Shown here piece by piece: positions 55,096 through 63,950 of a stretch of 64,000 bases of DNA. The stretch comes from Thermaerobacter marianensis. GTDB taxonomy: Bacteria > Bacillota > Sulfobacillia > DVGY01. Below the pieces are notes generated by a model, which was not told the origin of the DNA, made no database searches, and worked only from the letters and a program-made list of their open reading frames with translations. The position numbers and the translations under genes are program-made. The stretch is taken from positions 1 to 64,000 of the forward strand of contig DYGY01000005.1 in assembly GCA_020724425.1 (NCBI GenBank), read 5' to 3'. Position 1 is the stretch's first letter. Each line of letters begins with the position of its first letter.

Positions 55096-55984
55096 TGCTC
55101 TTCCCCCTTGATGATTTGTGTGGACGCCATAAAGCGATGAATAGGCCGGTTAGTATTAGTGTGCCACCGATAGTTTGTGTACTGTTAGGAAATTCTCTTA
55201 AAAAAATGGCTGCTAGAATTGATGATCCTACTGGTTCTCCAAGGATACTTAGAGAGACATATGTTGTTGGTAGATATGCTAAGGCCCAGTTAAATACTGT
55301 ATGACCAAATATGGTTGGTAACAGGGCCAAAGCTGCAAATCTAAGGTATTCCTCTACAGGGTATGGATAAAGAGGGGTGCCCTGAGTGAGGATTACGATT
55401 AAGATGATAAAGCTAGCAAAGCCGTATACTACAGATGTATAGGGGAGAACAGGGAGATTCTGGCGAACCTGTCTGCCGATAATTAGGTAACCGGCCATAA
55501 AGAATGCTCCTAAAAGAGCTAGTAGGTCACCAAAGAAGGCCTGGCCTCCAATAGCGAAATCTCCAGCACCGATTACAATACTACCGGATAAAGCGATTAA
55601 TACACCAAGAGCTGTTCTCTTGTGGATCTTTTCTTTGAAAACTAATGCATCAAAGGTCAATACTATGGCTGGGTGCATGGTTACTAGGACAACTGAGCTG
55701 GCTACAGTTGTATATTGTAGGGAACTTATCCAGCTTAGGAAGTGTCCTGCCAGAAAGGCACCACTTAAGAGCATCGGGCGTAGATATTCTTTCATGTTAA
55801 GAGTTTCTTTACGGTGCCAGATATATGCTAAAGGTGCTAATACTAAAGTTGTTAGGAAGAGACGATAGAAGGCCAGGACTGTTGCTGGCGCTTCTGATGA
55901 TTTGATTATAATTGAGGCAAAGGATACTGCCATAACTGCAAAGAAAACAGCTGTTAAGGGAAAAAGGTGCTTGTCTTTGTTCAC
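55082..55984 (-). CDS. EamA/DMT-family transporter
   Basis: 300 residues from GTG 55984 (VNKDKHLFPLTAVFFAVMAV). About ten helices in two EamA halves: SFASIIIKSSEAPATVLAFYR opens the first and PTIFGHTVFNWALAYLPTTYV lies in the second; family members export amino acids or metabolites. The start is uncertain: the open frame continues upstream through the copy 2 repeat to a TTG at 56134, with an ATG at 56020 (MTEVTGIHATSIVNKDKH) whose nearest GGAGG is 14 bases away. The element therefore supplies the whole 5' leader of this gene and perhaps twelve codons. Confidence 0.8.
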   Translation of the reverse strand: MNKDKHLFPLTAVFFAVMAVSFASIIIKSSEAPATVLAFYRLFLTTLVLAPLAYIWHRKETLNMKEYLRPMLLSGAFLAGHFLSWISSLQYTTVASSVVLVTMHPAIVLTFDALVFKEKIHKRTALGVLIALSGSIVIGAGDFAIGGQAFFGDLLALLGAFFMAGYLIIGRQVRQNLPVLPYTSVVYGFASFIILIVILTQGTPLYPYPVEEYLRFAALALLPTIFGHTVFNWALAYLPTTYVSLSILGEPVGSSILAAIFLREFPNSTQTIGGTLILTGLFIALWRPHKSSRGKSNGKA

Positions 55985-55985
55985 A

Positions 55986-56339
55986 ATACTTGTGGCGTGG
56001 ATACCCGTGACTTCAGTCATGGGAGGAACGCCATCCTCCTTTTTTAGTATGATTGTTAGTTTTTTTTTGTAATAGTTAAAAGCTGTAAACTCTTCTAGAA
56101 AAGTAGCAAAAACTAGTAATTTCCTCTTTGCCAATGTTATCCAACAGTTTTTGCTGACAGCACTGTTCCTACCCCTCAGAACTGTTTAACCATCAACCGC
56201 AGAGCTTGGAGCTAGAGGAGTACCCCAAGGTGCCTATATATTTGTTGGTGACGTAGTCATTTAAGACTTAGGCTAGTCAATCAGAACTTGTGTGTAGGTT
56301 TCAACACAAGCCCTCGTCTTTAGTCGTGGGCAATTGACG
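55986..56339 (-). mobile_element. Non-autonomous IS200/IS605-like repeat element, copy 2
   Basis: 354 bp, the inverted counterpart of 2849-3206. Hairpin ends CCCACGACTAAAGACGAGGG and GGCGT...CCCATGACTGAAGTCACGGG...ACGCC are kept. It lies exactly between the ornithine cyclodeaminase-family gene and the EamA gene, read in the same direction as both. Its outer end provides the last codons and stop (PSIAHD*) of the upstream gene, and its inner end stops one base before the GTG of EamA. It carries no transposase. The frame inside is open from TTG 56134 into EamA, whereas in copy 1 it is interrupted. Confidence 0.65.
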
Positions 56340-57303
56340 GGTCTAGTTTCACTCCTGTGTTAGAGGCTAGGGCTTTGTTTGTTATTCTCCCTGCCACTGC
56401 TATATCCTGTACTGCCAGACCTACGCTTTTAAATAGAGTGATTTCTTCTTCGGATTTTCTGCCTGATTTTAAGCCACTAATTACTTCACCTATCTCGGTC
56501 AATGACTCCTTTATAAGGAGATTGTTGTTAATGGGCTTAATGATGTCTCCTGCTTCTTTTAGGACTGCATCAATTGAATCCACAAATATCTGGCTTGTGG
56601 TGACTATTGCTTCGGGTATCTCCTGCATTTCTGGGGTAAAGCCACCGATAGCGTTGATATGTGTACCTGGTAGTATGGCCTCATGGGAGAATACCGGTTT
56701 TATGGAGGTTGTAACTGTTGTGACTATCTCGGATTTATGGACACCCTCTTCTGGGGTTTTAATTACTAAGAATTGAGTTGGGTATTCAAGTGTTAGCTCT
56801 TCTGCTAGTTGTCTAGCTTTATCTTGCTCCAAATCATAGATGAAGACTGTTTGGATTTTTCTAACAGTTAGTATGGCTTTGATTTGATGAATTGCCTGAC
56901 TACCGGCACCAATTATGGTCATGTTTTTTGCTGAGGGTAGGGCGAGTATATCGGTAGCAACACCTGATGCAGCTCCTGTTCTTAGTCCAGTTAGATATGT
57001 AGCATCCATGATTGCTAGGGGTTTACCTGTGGAGGCATCTAGAATAGCTATGATTCCTAGGATTGTCGGTAGGTCTTGTTTGTGGTTATCAGGATAGACT
57101 GAGACAATCTTTAGACCGGTATAATCTTCAAGATGTGCAGGCATGAATAATGAGACCCCTTGATGTTTTTTAACGGCTATTGGTGTTCTAAGGGGTGTGA
57201 TTGATTGTTTATTGCTAAATGCTTTGTATGCTTCTCTTACAGCAGCAATTGCTTCAGAATATTCAAGTAGTTTCTTAAGGTCCTTTTCACTTAGCCAGAT
57301 CAT
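56320..57303 (-). CDS. Ornithine cyclodeaminase/mu-crystallin family protein
   Basis: 327 residues from ATG 57303 with AAGGAGC upstream. Substrate-binding N-terminal domain (RTPIAVKKHQGVSLFMPA, LKIVSVYPDNHKQDLPTI, DATYLTGLRTGAASGVATD), then an NAD-binding fold with MTIIGAGSQAIHQIKAI. The family includes ornithine cyclodeaminase (ornithine to proline and ammonia), archaeal-type alanine dehydrogenase and ketimine reductases; the residues seen do not separate these. The last six to seven residues (DPSIAHD) and the stop codon come from the copy 2 repeat. Operon with EamA and the FAD oxidase. Confidence 0.85.
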   Translation of the reverse strand: MIWLSEKDLKKLLEYSEAIAAVREAYKAFSNKQSITPLRTPIAVKKHQGVSLFMPAHLEDYTGLKIVSVYPDNHKQDLPTILGIIAILDASTGKPLAIMDATYLTGLRTGAASGVATDILALPSAKNMTIIGAGSQAIHQIKAILTVRKIQTVFIYDLEQDKARQLAEELTLEYPTQFLVIKTPEEGVHKSEIVTTVTTSIKPVFSHEAILPGTHINAIGGFTPEMQEIPEAIVTTSQIFVDSIDAVLKEAGDIIKPINNNLLIKESLTEIGEVISGLKSGRKSEEEITLFKSVGLAVQDIAVAGRITNKALASNTGVKLDPSIAHD

Positions 57304-57554
57304 CTTTTTGCTCCTTATAGTTTTTTTGTCACTATTACTTTCGTGTTGCGTAATAAAAATCCTGCTAGAGGCAACCGATTCCAGTAGTTTAGTGGGCTCT
57401 AGATGGCGAAAACATATATTTCTATTTAATAAAAAGAGGGAATTAGTGAATATTCAAAGAAATACATTGACAAATCAAAGAGGGAGTGGTGTCCAAGATA
57501 TTTTGTTTGTCGTTTGGGGAATGTGAGCTCAATTCTGAAGGGAGGACCATTTGG

Positions 57555-58697
57555 ATGAAAAAGTTTGCTCTTGTAATGCTGGTATTAGTTATGGCTTTTG
57601 CTGTTACTGCTTGTGGCAGCAAGGATGATGCTGCTGATCCCATTAAGATAGGTGTTCAAGGACCTATCTCGGGTCAGTGGGCATTAGAGGGAACGGGTTT
57701 TGTTAGAGCAGTTACCATGTTAGCTGAAGAGATTAATGCTGATGGTGGTATCAATGGAAGAGAGATACAGATCATCCAGGGTGATGATAAGGGTGATCCC
57801 AAGGAAGCTACTTTGGTTGCACAAAGATTAGTAAATCAGGGTGTAGTGGCAGTGGTTGGTGCTTATAACTCTACAGCTACAGAACCAGCTTCTGCTATTT
57901 ACAATGAAGCTGGAGTTTTGCATGTTACTCCATCTTCTACAGCTACCGGTTTGACAGAAAAGGGCTATGACCAGTTCTTTAGGACATGTTTCCTTGATGA
58001 TCGGCAGGGATTGTTTGCAGCAGAGTTCATGACAGGTACTTTAGGAGCAAAGAAGATTGCTTTGATTCATGACAACACCACTTATGCCAAGGGGTTGGCT
58101 GATTGGACTAAGATTTATCTAGAAGAGCTAGGTGCAGAGGTTGTATTTTTTGATGCGATTGTACCTGGTGAACGTGAGTTTGGACCTACGCTTACAAGGC
58201 TGAAGAATGTTAATCCAGATGCCATTTATTTCACTGGGTATTTCTCTGAAGGTGGTTTGCTATTAAAGCAGGCTAGGGATATGGGTATTACTTCTACTTT
58301 TGTGGCCGGTAATGCTAATAACAATGCTGACTTTATTGAGATTGCTGGTATACAGAATGCAAAGGGTGCCATTATCACTACTGAACCTATTCCAACAGAT
58401 ATTGATTATCCAGAAGCAAGGAAGTTTATAGATGATTACCAAGCCCGTTATGGAGAAATGCCTCCTAGCATCTGGACTTTGAGTGCTGCTGATGCATTTA
58501 GAGTTGTTGTGGAGGCTATTGAGAAGACTCAATCAACGGATAAGGATAAGCTGGCAAATTATCTGCATAATACGATGAAAGACTTTCCTGGAATTACAGG
58601 TCCGATTACCTTTGATGAAAAGGGTGATCGTTTAGGGACAGTTCATAGAGCATATATTGTGAATGAAAAAGGTGAGTTTGTGCCGTACAGTAATTGA
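57555..58697 (+). CDS. livK: Branched-chain amino-acid ABC transporter, substrate-binding lipoprotein
   Basis: 380 residues. ATG 57555 begins the signal peptide MKKFALVMLVLVMAFAVTAC with lipobox cysteine at 20; the track start at 57486 is upstream noise. GGGAGG lies ten bases before. IKIGVQGPISGQWALEGTGF and VVAVVGAYNSTATEPASAIY are typical of Leu/Ile/Val-type periplasmic-binding family 6 proteins. It binds the amino acid outside the cell for the permease genes that follow. A TTGACA occurs about 95 bases upstream but has no good -10. A strong hairpin separates it from livH. Confidence 0.9.
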   Translation: MKKFALVMLVLVMAFAVTACGSKDDAADPIKIGVQGPISGQWALEGTGFVRAVTMLAEEINADGGINGREIQIIQGDDKGDPKEATLVAQRLVNQGVVAVVGAYNSTATEPASAIYNEAGVLHVTPSSTATGLTEKGYDQFFRTCFLDDRQGLFAAEFMTGTLGAKKIALIHDNTTYAKGLADWTKIYLEELGAEVVFFDAIVPGEREFGPTLTRLKNVNPDAIYFTGYFSEGGLLLKQARDMGITSTFVAGNANNNADFIEIAGIQNAKGAIITTEPIPTDIDYPEARKFIDDYQARYGEMPPSIWTLSAADAFRVVVEAIEKTQSTDKDKLANYLHNTMKDFPGITGPITFDEKGDRLGTVHRAYIVNEKGEFVPYSN

Positions 58698-58704
58698 TTT
58701 AGCT

Positions 58705-58736
58705 GGGATAGGAGAGGGTCTTCCCTTTCCTATCCC
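58705..58736 (+). terminator. Intercistronic hairpin between livK and livH
   Basis: GGGATAGGAGAGGG and TCCCTTTCCTATCCC pair as a 14-bp stem (one G-U) around TCTT, eight bases after the livK stop, followed by TTAT. A partial terminator or 3' stabiliser would raise the amount of binding protein relative to permease, a common arrangement in ABC operons. Confidence 0.7.
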
Positions 58737-58766
58737 TTATCCCAGTAAAAGGGGAGATATTGGTTC

Positions 58767-59675
58767 ATGGAGATGTTCTTTGGGCAGATAATTAATGGGA
58801 TAACGATTGGTTCGATATATGCTCTGGTTGCCTTGGGTTACACCATGGTTTATGGTGTCTTGCGAATGATTAACTTTGCTCATGGTGAGTTATTCACTCT
58901 TGGTGCCTATATGGCCTTTACCATGATTGTTAGTATGAATTTGGCAGCATATATACCCAATGCTGTTGTTGCTTTGATTGTGATGGCAGTGATGGTTGCG
59001 GGTTTGGTGGCTATTGTGGGGGTTCTGCTTGAGAGGATTGCATATAAACCGTTAAGGCAGTCTGGACGTTTGGCTCCGGTTATCTCAGCTTTGGGTGCAT
59101 CCATATTCTTGCAGAACGCCATAATGTTGATCTGGGGAGCAAATTACAAGGTTTTTCCCGAGGGAGTAGTGCCTAGTATTACCTGGGAAATTGGGGGAGT
59201 ATCAATTACTTTGATGAGAGTTCTGATTCTATCTACTTCCTTGACCTTGATGATTGCTCTTTATGTATTGATACAAAGAACTCAGGTTGGTACAGCTATT
59301 AGAGCCTGTGCCCTTGATCATGATACTGCTAGATTAATGGGTATTGATGTAGATAAGATAATTAGACTGGTTTTTATTATTGGTCCGGCTTTAGGTGGAA
59401 TTGCTGGGATGATGGTTGGTTTATATTACAGACAGATTGGCTTTACTATGGGTTGGCATTATGGTATTAAAGCTTTTACAGCGGCTATTTTAGGAGGAAT
59501 TGGTAATATACCTGGAGCTATGGTAGGTGGCTTGATACTGGGTGTGGCAGAATCTTTAGGAGCAGGCTATATTTCTAATGCCTGGAAGGATGCCATAGCT
59601 TTTCTAATATTGATACTTATTTTGATTCTCAGACCCACTGGTCTTTTGGGTGAACGTGTTGCTGAGAAGGTATAA
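58767..59675 (+). CDS. livH: Branched-chain amino-acid ABC transporter permease
   Basis: 302 residues from ATG 58767 with GGGGAG upstream. About eight helices; NGITIGSIYALVALGYTMVYG at the start and AFTAAILGGIGNIPGAMVGG (the EAA-like loop contacting the ATPase) are family signatures. First of the two permeases; 14 bases before livM. Confidence 0.93.
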   Translation: MEMFFGQIINGITIGSIYALVALGYTMVYGVLRMINFAHGELFTLGAYMAFTMIVSMNLAAYIPNAVVALIVMAVMVAGLVAIVGVLLERIAYKPLRQSGRLAPVISALGASIFLQNAIMLIWGANYKVFPEGVVPSITWEIGGVSITLMRVLILSTSLTLMIALYVLIQRTQVGTAIRACALDHDTARLMGIDVDKIIRLVFIIGPALGGIAGMMVGLYYRQIGFTMGWHYGIKAFTAAILGGIGNIPGAMVGGLILGVAESLGAGYISNAWKDAIAFLILILILILRPTGLLGERVAEKV

Positions 59676-59689
59676 AGGAGGGGCTCCAG

Positions 59690-60697
59690 GTGAAGCCTTT
59701 ATGGCATAAGTTAACAGAGATGATAGGTAGGACGCAAAAGGTCTGGTATGTGGCACTCCTAATTCTTGTGCTTGTTTTCCCTGGGATGACAACATCATAC
59801 TGGACTGATGTTGCCTTCTTTTTTGGGTTGTATATTCTTCTGGGGTTGAGTTTGAACATTATTGTAGGTTATGCCGGGTTGTTTAATCTTGGGCATGCAG
59901 CCTTTTATGCCGTTGGTGCTTATACTACTGCTATTTTAAATACGGTGCTTGGTATTCCTGTTTTGTATCTATTACCGATAAGTGCTCTGGCGGCAGCTTT
60001 TTTTGCTTATTTAATTACAAAACCAATCTTGCATCTTCGCGGTGACTATCTGGCGATTGTGACCATTGGTTTTGCTGAGATTGTTAGGATATCTTTGATT
60101 AACAATATTGGTGGCCTTACCGGTGGACCTAATGGGCTATTGGGTATTAGCAGACCTGAGTTGTTTGGTATGCGTCTATATACACCTACCCACTTCTACT
60201 ATCTGGTCTGGTTTTTGGTTATCATGGTGATTCTGGCAATGGTTAGGTTAGAGGATTCCCGTTTGGGTCGGGCCTGGAATTATGTAAGAGAGGATGAACT
60301 GGCTGCTGAGGCTATGGGGATTGATGCAACAAGAACCAAGATGTTAGCTTTTGTGGTAGGGTCAGCTCTGGCGGGAGTCGCGGGTAATATTTATGCTGCT
60401 AAGATGACTATGATTGCACCGGAGAGTTTTGGTTTCTGGGAATCGGTAGTGATCTTTTCAATAGTTATTCTTGGGGGAATGGGATCTATACCCGGGGTAG
60501 TTGTAGGGGCTTTTGGTATGGTTGTATGGCCTGAGATTTTTAGGGGTTTTGCTGAGGCAAGAATGTTGATATTTGGTGCTGCTATGGTTTTGATGATGCT
60601 ATTTAGACCACAGGGGTTATGGCCAAGCCCTAGAGCGAGAAGAGCTATGGAGAGTCAGAAGAAATCAAGGCCTTCTGCTAAGGCTGGTACTGCGTGA
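59690..60697 (+). CDS. livM: Branched-chain amino-acid ABC transporter permease
   Basis: 335 residues from GTG 59690 with GGAGGGG upstream. [20 protein letters not shown] and [20 protein letters not shown] are typical for LivM; about ten helices and a basic C-terminal tail. Pairs with LivH to form the membrane channel. Confidence 0.93.
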   Translation: MKPLWHKLTEMIGRTQKVWYVALLILVLVFPGMTTSYWTDVAFFFGLYILLGLSLNIIVGYAGLFNLGHAAFYAVGAYTTAILNTVLGIPVLYLLPISALAAAFFAYLITKPILHLRGDYLAIVTIGFAEIVRISLINNIGGLTGGPNGLLGISRPELFGMRLYTPTHFYYLVWFLVIMVILAMVRLEDSRLGRAWNYVREDELAAEAMGIDATRTKMLAFVVGSALAGVAGNIYAAKMTMIAPESFGFWESVVIFSIVILGGMGSIPGVVVGAFGMVVWPEIFRGFAEARMLIFGAAMVLMMLFRPQGLWPSPRARRAMESQKKSRPSAKAGTA

Positions 60698-60713
60698 GGG
60701 AGAAGGTGGTAAT

Positions 60714-61496
60714 GTGACATTACTCCAAGTACGGGATTTGAGTAAGAGTTTTGGTGGACTCAGGGCTGTAAATGATGTGAGTTTTGAAATCAACAAGGGA
60801 GAAATTCTTGGTTTGATTGGACCTAATGGTGCTGGTAAGACGACGGTATTTAACCTGATTACCGGAATCTATCGGCCTGATACGGGTCAGGTGATGCTTG
60901 CTAGTGATAACCTGGTAGGTTTGCGTCCTAATGCCATAACTAAAAAGGGTATAGCCCGTACCTTTCAGACTTTAAGGTTGTTTCCTAATATGACTGTCTG
61001 GGAGAATGTTATGGCGGGAAGACATGTTAGGACACGGGCTGGTTTCTGGTTAGGGGTATTTAAGTTTAAGAGTGAACGGGAAGAGGAAAAACATATCAGG
61101 GAGACAAGTATTGAATATTTGAAACTAGTGGGTTTGGAGCATCTAAAGGATGAGTTAGCTAAGAGTCTTCCCTATGGTGATCAACGTAAGCTAGAGATTG
61201 CTAGGGCTTTAGCAACAGAACCAAAGCTTGTTATCCTAGATGAACCTGCCGGGGGATTAAATGATCAGGAGAGCTGGGAATTAGTTGAGTTAATGCGAAA
61301 GGTACGGGATATGGGAGTTACTATCCTGTTAATTGAACATGATATGGAAGTTGTTATGAATATATCTGACCGGATAGTGGTTTTAGATAATGGAGAAAAG
61401 ATTGCTGAAGGTACTCCTGAAGCTATTCAGCAAGACTCACGGGTTATTGAAGCCTATCTTGGAAAAGAAGAGGAAGAGAGCTCATGGCATTTCTAA
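60714..61496 (+). CDS. livG: Branched-chain amino-acid ABC transporter ATPase
   Basis: 260 residues from GTG 60714. Walker [17 protein letters not shown], the LivG-specific [19 protein letters not shown], a modified signature [15 protein letters not shown], Walker [13 protein letters not shown] and the switch histidine in IEHDMEVVM. The last 13 bases overlap livF. Confidence 0.94.
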   Translation: MTLLQVRDLSKSFGGLRAVNDVSFEINKGEILGLIGPNGAGKTTVFNLITGIYRPDTGQVMLASDNLVGLRPNAITKKGIARTFQTLRLFPNMTVWENVMAGRHVRTRAGFWLGVFKFKSEREEEKHIRETSIEYLKLVGLEHLKDELAKSLPYGDQRKLEIARALATEPKLVILDEPAGGLNDQESWELVELMRKVRDMGVTILLIEHDMEVVMNISDRIVVLDNGEKIAEGTPEAIQQDSRVIEAYLGKEEEESSWHF

Positions 61497-62200
61497 GACT
61501 AGAGAATCTAGAGATTTTTTATGGCAGTGTACAGGCCTTGAAAGGTATCTCCTTGACAGTCAATGAAGGAGAGGTTGTTGCACTGCTTGGAGCCAATGGA
61601 GCCGGGAAAACAACCACATTAAGAGCTATTTCTGGCCTTGTTGGTATAGAGCGGGGAGAGATTCATTTTGATGGTGAGCTTTTGAATAGTGTACCTGCTC
61701 ATGAAATTGTGGGTAGAGGGATTGCTCATGCCCCTGAAGGGAGGAAAATCTTTTCGACGTTAACCGTAGAAGAGAATCTGAATCTAGGTGGGTATTCTAG
61801 GGGGAAAGATAAAGAGGGTCTGGCTAGAACTAAGAAGTATGTGTTTGAGCTATTCCCTAGGTTATCTGAAAGAAAGCATCAGCTGGCAGGAACTCTTTCT
61901 GGTGGAGAACAACAGATGTTAGCTATTAGTAGGGCTTTAATGGCTAAACCAAGAATGCTTTTACTTGATGAGCCATCTTTGGGTCTTGCACCATTGCTTG
62001 TCCAGAATATCTTTGCTACTATTAAAGAGATAAATGAGGAAGGTATGACTATCTTGCTTGTGGAGCAAAATGCAAAGGTGGCACTCAAAACAGCGCATAG
62101 AGGTTATGTGTTAGAAACAGGAAAGATTGTTCTAGAAGGAACAGCACAAGACCTGATAGCTGATGAAAGAGTACGGAAGGCATATCTAGGGGAAAAATAG
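61484..62200 (+). CDS. livF: Branched-chain amino-acid ABC transporter ATPase
   Basis: 238 residues from ATG 61484. Walker A GANGAGKTTTLRAISG, the LivF-typical GIAHAPEGRKIFSTLTVEEN, signature LSGGEQQMLAISRAL and Walker B MLLLDEPSLGLAP. Completes the five-gene transporter; a terminator follows. Confidence 0.94.
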   Translation: MAFLRLENLEIFYGSVQALKGISLTVNEGEVVALLGANGAGKTTTLRAISGLVGIERGEIHFDGELLNSVPAHEIVGRGIAHAPEGRKIFSTLTVEENLNLGGYSRGKDKEGLARTKKYVFELFPRLSERKHQLAGTLSGGEQQMLAISRALMAKPRMLLLDEPSLGLAPLLVQNIFATIKEINEEGMTILLVEQNAKVALKTAHRGYVLETGKIVLEGTAQDLIADERVRKAYLGEK

Positions 62201-62222
62201 GGATAGAGCTAACCATACTGAG

Positions 62223-62246
62223 AGAGCCACGGTAGTGTGTGGCTCT
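62223..62246 (+). terminator. Terminator of the liv operon
   Basis: AGAGCCAC-GGTAGTGT-GTGGCTCT, a perfect 8-bp stem followed by TTATTT. Confidence 0.7.
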
Positions 62247-62269
62247 TATTTATGTTAGAGGAGTGGTTA

Positions 62270-63085
62270 ATGATGGCGCAGGTGAAAAGGGGGGGTATTC
62301 CCTTACCAAAGGAACATGGTGGTTGGGGAATGTTCATTCCAGCATTGGTTTTGGGAGGGATTCTAGCAGGAACCATTAATGTGCCTTTACTCATGTTTTA
62401 TGGAGCAGCACTTGCTTTCTATATTTTTAGAGAACCATTGTTTCTTTTACAGAAGACAAGTGATCCACAAAGGAAAAAGGAACTGGTGTGGTGGTCTATC
62501 TTTTTTGCTTTAATAGGTATCATCTTTACTATTGGCTTGTTGTATGCCTTTGAGCGCTGGATTTTGCTCTGGATAGGGATCATTACAAGTATAGTATTGC
62601 TCTGGGATAATCAACTAAGAAAAAACCGGAAGGAACGCAGTGTCTTTGGAGAGATTCTTGGCATTATCCAGATTTCCTTAGCAGCACCAACTAGCTATTA
62701 TGCGGCTTTGGGTGCTTTAGGGGATGTTAGTGTTGCTTTTTATACCTGGATACTCTTGGTCTTGTTTTATCTCACCAGTATTCCTTATGTTAAGTTAAAG
62801 GTGCAACAACAGATTCATAAGCCCAAGACTTTTGCTGAGAAGGCAAGATTGGGTAGAAATAGCTTGTTAGTGCAGGTACTGGCCTTAGGTGTTGCCATTA
62901 CTCTGTTCTTTTTGGGTCTTGTGCCTTTAGCAGGTATTTTGGCGTTGTTGCCTAATGCTATTAAGGCATGGATTGGTGTGTTCAATGTACCTAGTAGGGT
63001 TAACTTAAAGAAGGTTGGCTTTACTGAGCTTTATATGTCTTCTGCTTTTGCTTTGATTCTTGGCTTAGGATACTGGCTACTTTAA
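62270..63085 (+). CDS. YwiC-like family membrane protein
   Basis: 271 residues. ATG 62270 (MMAQVKRGGIPLPKEHGGWG) follows AGAGGAG; the track start at 62237 lies in the terminator region. The PKEHGGWGMFIPALVLGG motif and seven to eight helices identify the YwiC-like family, which is membrane-bound and of unknown function; relatives often sit near respiratory or nitrate genes in other bacteria. Here its neighbours are the liv operon and a tungstate transporter. Confidence 0.8.
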   Translation: MMAQVKRGGIPLPKEHGGWGMFIPALVLGGILAGTINVPLLMFYGAALAFYIFREPLFLLQKTSDPQRKKELVWWSIFFALIGIIFTIGLLYAFERWILLWIGIITSIVLLWDNQLRKNRKERSVFGEILGIIQISLAAPTSYYAALGALGDVSVAFYTWILLVLFYLTSIPYVKLKVQQQIHKPKTFAEKARLGRNSLLVQVLALGVAITLFFLGLVPLAGILALLPNAIKAWIGVFNVPSRVNLKKVGFTELYMSSAFALILGLGYWLL

Positions 63086-63089
63086 TTTT

Positions 63090-63119
63090 TTGCTTGCGCT
63101 ATATTCTTGATAGTATAAC
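63090..63119 (+). promoter_or_regulatory. Candidate promoter of the tup genes
   Basis: TTGCTT, 18 bases, TATAAC, about 12 bases before the tupA start codon. Confidence 0.45.
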
Positions 63120-63131
63120 GGGGAGGACATA

Positions 63132-63947
63132 ATGAAGAAGTTTCTGGTAGGCATAATTGTTGTTCTGGCTTTAGCTTTCTTGATATCAGGAGATAATGAA
63201 AGTGACATTTTAGTTCTGGCTACAACCACTAGTGTTCAGGATAGTGGTTTGCTAGATGTGATTGTGCCATTGTATGAAACAGAGACCGGGATTACCGTTA
63301 AGTATATTGCGGTAGGCAGTGGACAGGCCTTAGAGTTAGCCAGAAGGGGAGAAGTGGATGCTTTGCTAGTTCATGACCCTAAAGGTGAAGAAGAACTAGC
63401 AAAGGAGGGTTATGTTGTTAACAGGCAGAGATTGATGCATAACTCGATGGTTATAGTGGGGCCTAGTGAGGATCCTGCCGGTGTTAAAGAAGCAGAATCA
63501 GCTATTGAGGCTTTTATGAGGATTTATGAGACAGAATCGTTGTTTGTTTCTCGGGGAGATGATTCAGGTACTCATCGTTTAGAGGTATCTATCTGGCAGG
63601 CTAGCTCTATTACACCAGAAGAGAATTATCTTTCCGTTGGCAGTGGCATGGGAGCAACTCTAACTATAGCTGGGCAGAAAAATGCTTATGCTTTGACTGA
63701 CAAGGCAACATATCTCTGGTTAAAGGATAGTCTCTCTTTAGTTATTTTACATGAGGGTTCAGAAGAACTGCTTAATATCTATCATGTGATGCAGGTAAAT
63801 CCTGAGAGGTTTGAGCTGGTTAACGATGAAGCAGGGAAAGGCTTTGTGGAGTTCATGCTGAGTGCAGAGATCCAAGAGCTAATTGGTACCTTTGGAGTTG
63901 ATTTGGTGGGGGAACCACTTTTTTACCCTGCTGCAGGGGGGAGATAG
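63132..63947 (+). CDS. tupA: Tungstate ABC transporter substrate-binding protein
   Basis: 271 residues from ATG 63132 with GGGGAGGA upstream. Signal peptide MKKFLVGIIVVLALAFLISG lacks a lipobox cysteine, so the protein would be released or held by an uncleaved anchor. LATTTSVQDSGLLDVIVPLY and VGSGQALELARRGEVDALLVHDP are the TupA signatures, with the Thr-Thr-Ser oxyanion-binding loop. It captures tungstate for tungsten-pterin enzymes such as aldehyde oxidoreductases or formate dehydrogenase; none of these is in the window. Confidence 0.9.
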   Translation: MKKFLVGIIVVLALAFLISGDNESDILVLATTTSVQDSGLLDVIVPLYETETGITVKYIAVGSGQALELARRGEVDALLVHDPKGEEELAKEGYVVNRQRLMHNSMVIVGPSEDPAGVKEAESAIEAFMRIYETESLFVSRGDDSGTHRLEVSIWQASSITPEENYLSVGSGMGATLTIAGQKNAYALTDKATYLWLKDSLSLVILHEGSEELLNIYHVMQVNPERFELVNDEAGKGFVEFMLSAEIQELIGTFGVDLVGEPLFYPAAGGR

Positions 63948-63950
63948 GGT

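Noticed and set aside
57450-57500. TTGACA at about 57458 as the -35 of the livK promoter.
   Set aside because: No acceptable -10 hexamer lies 16-18 bases downstream; left unannotated.
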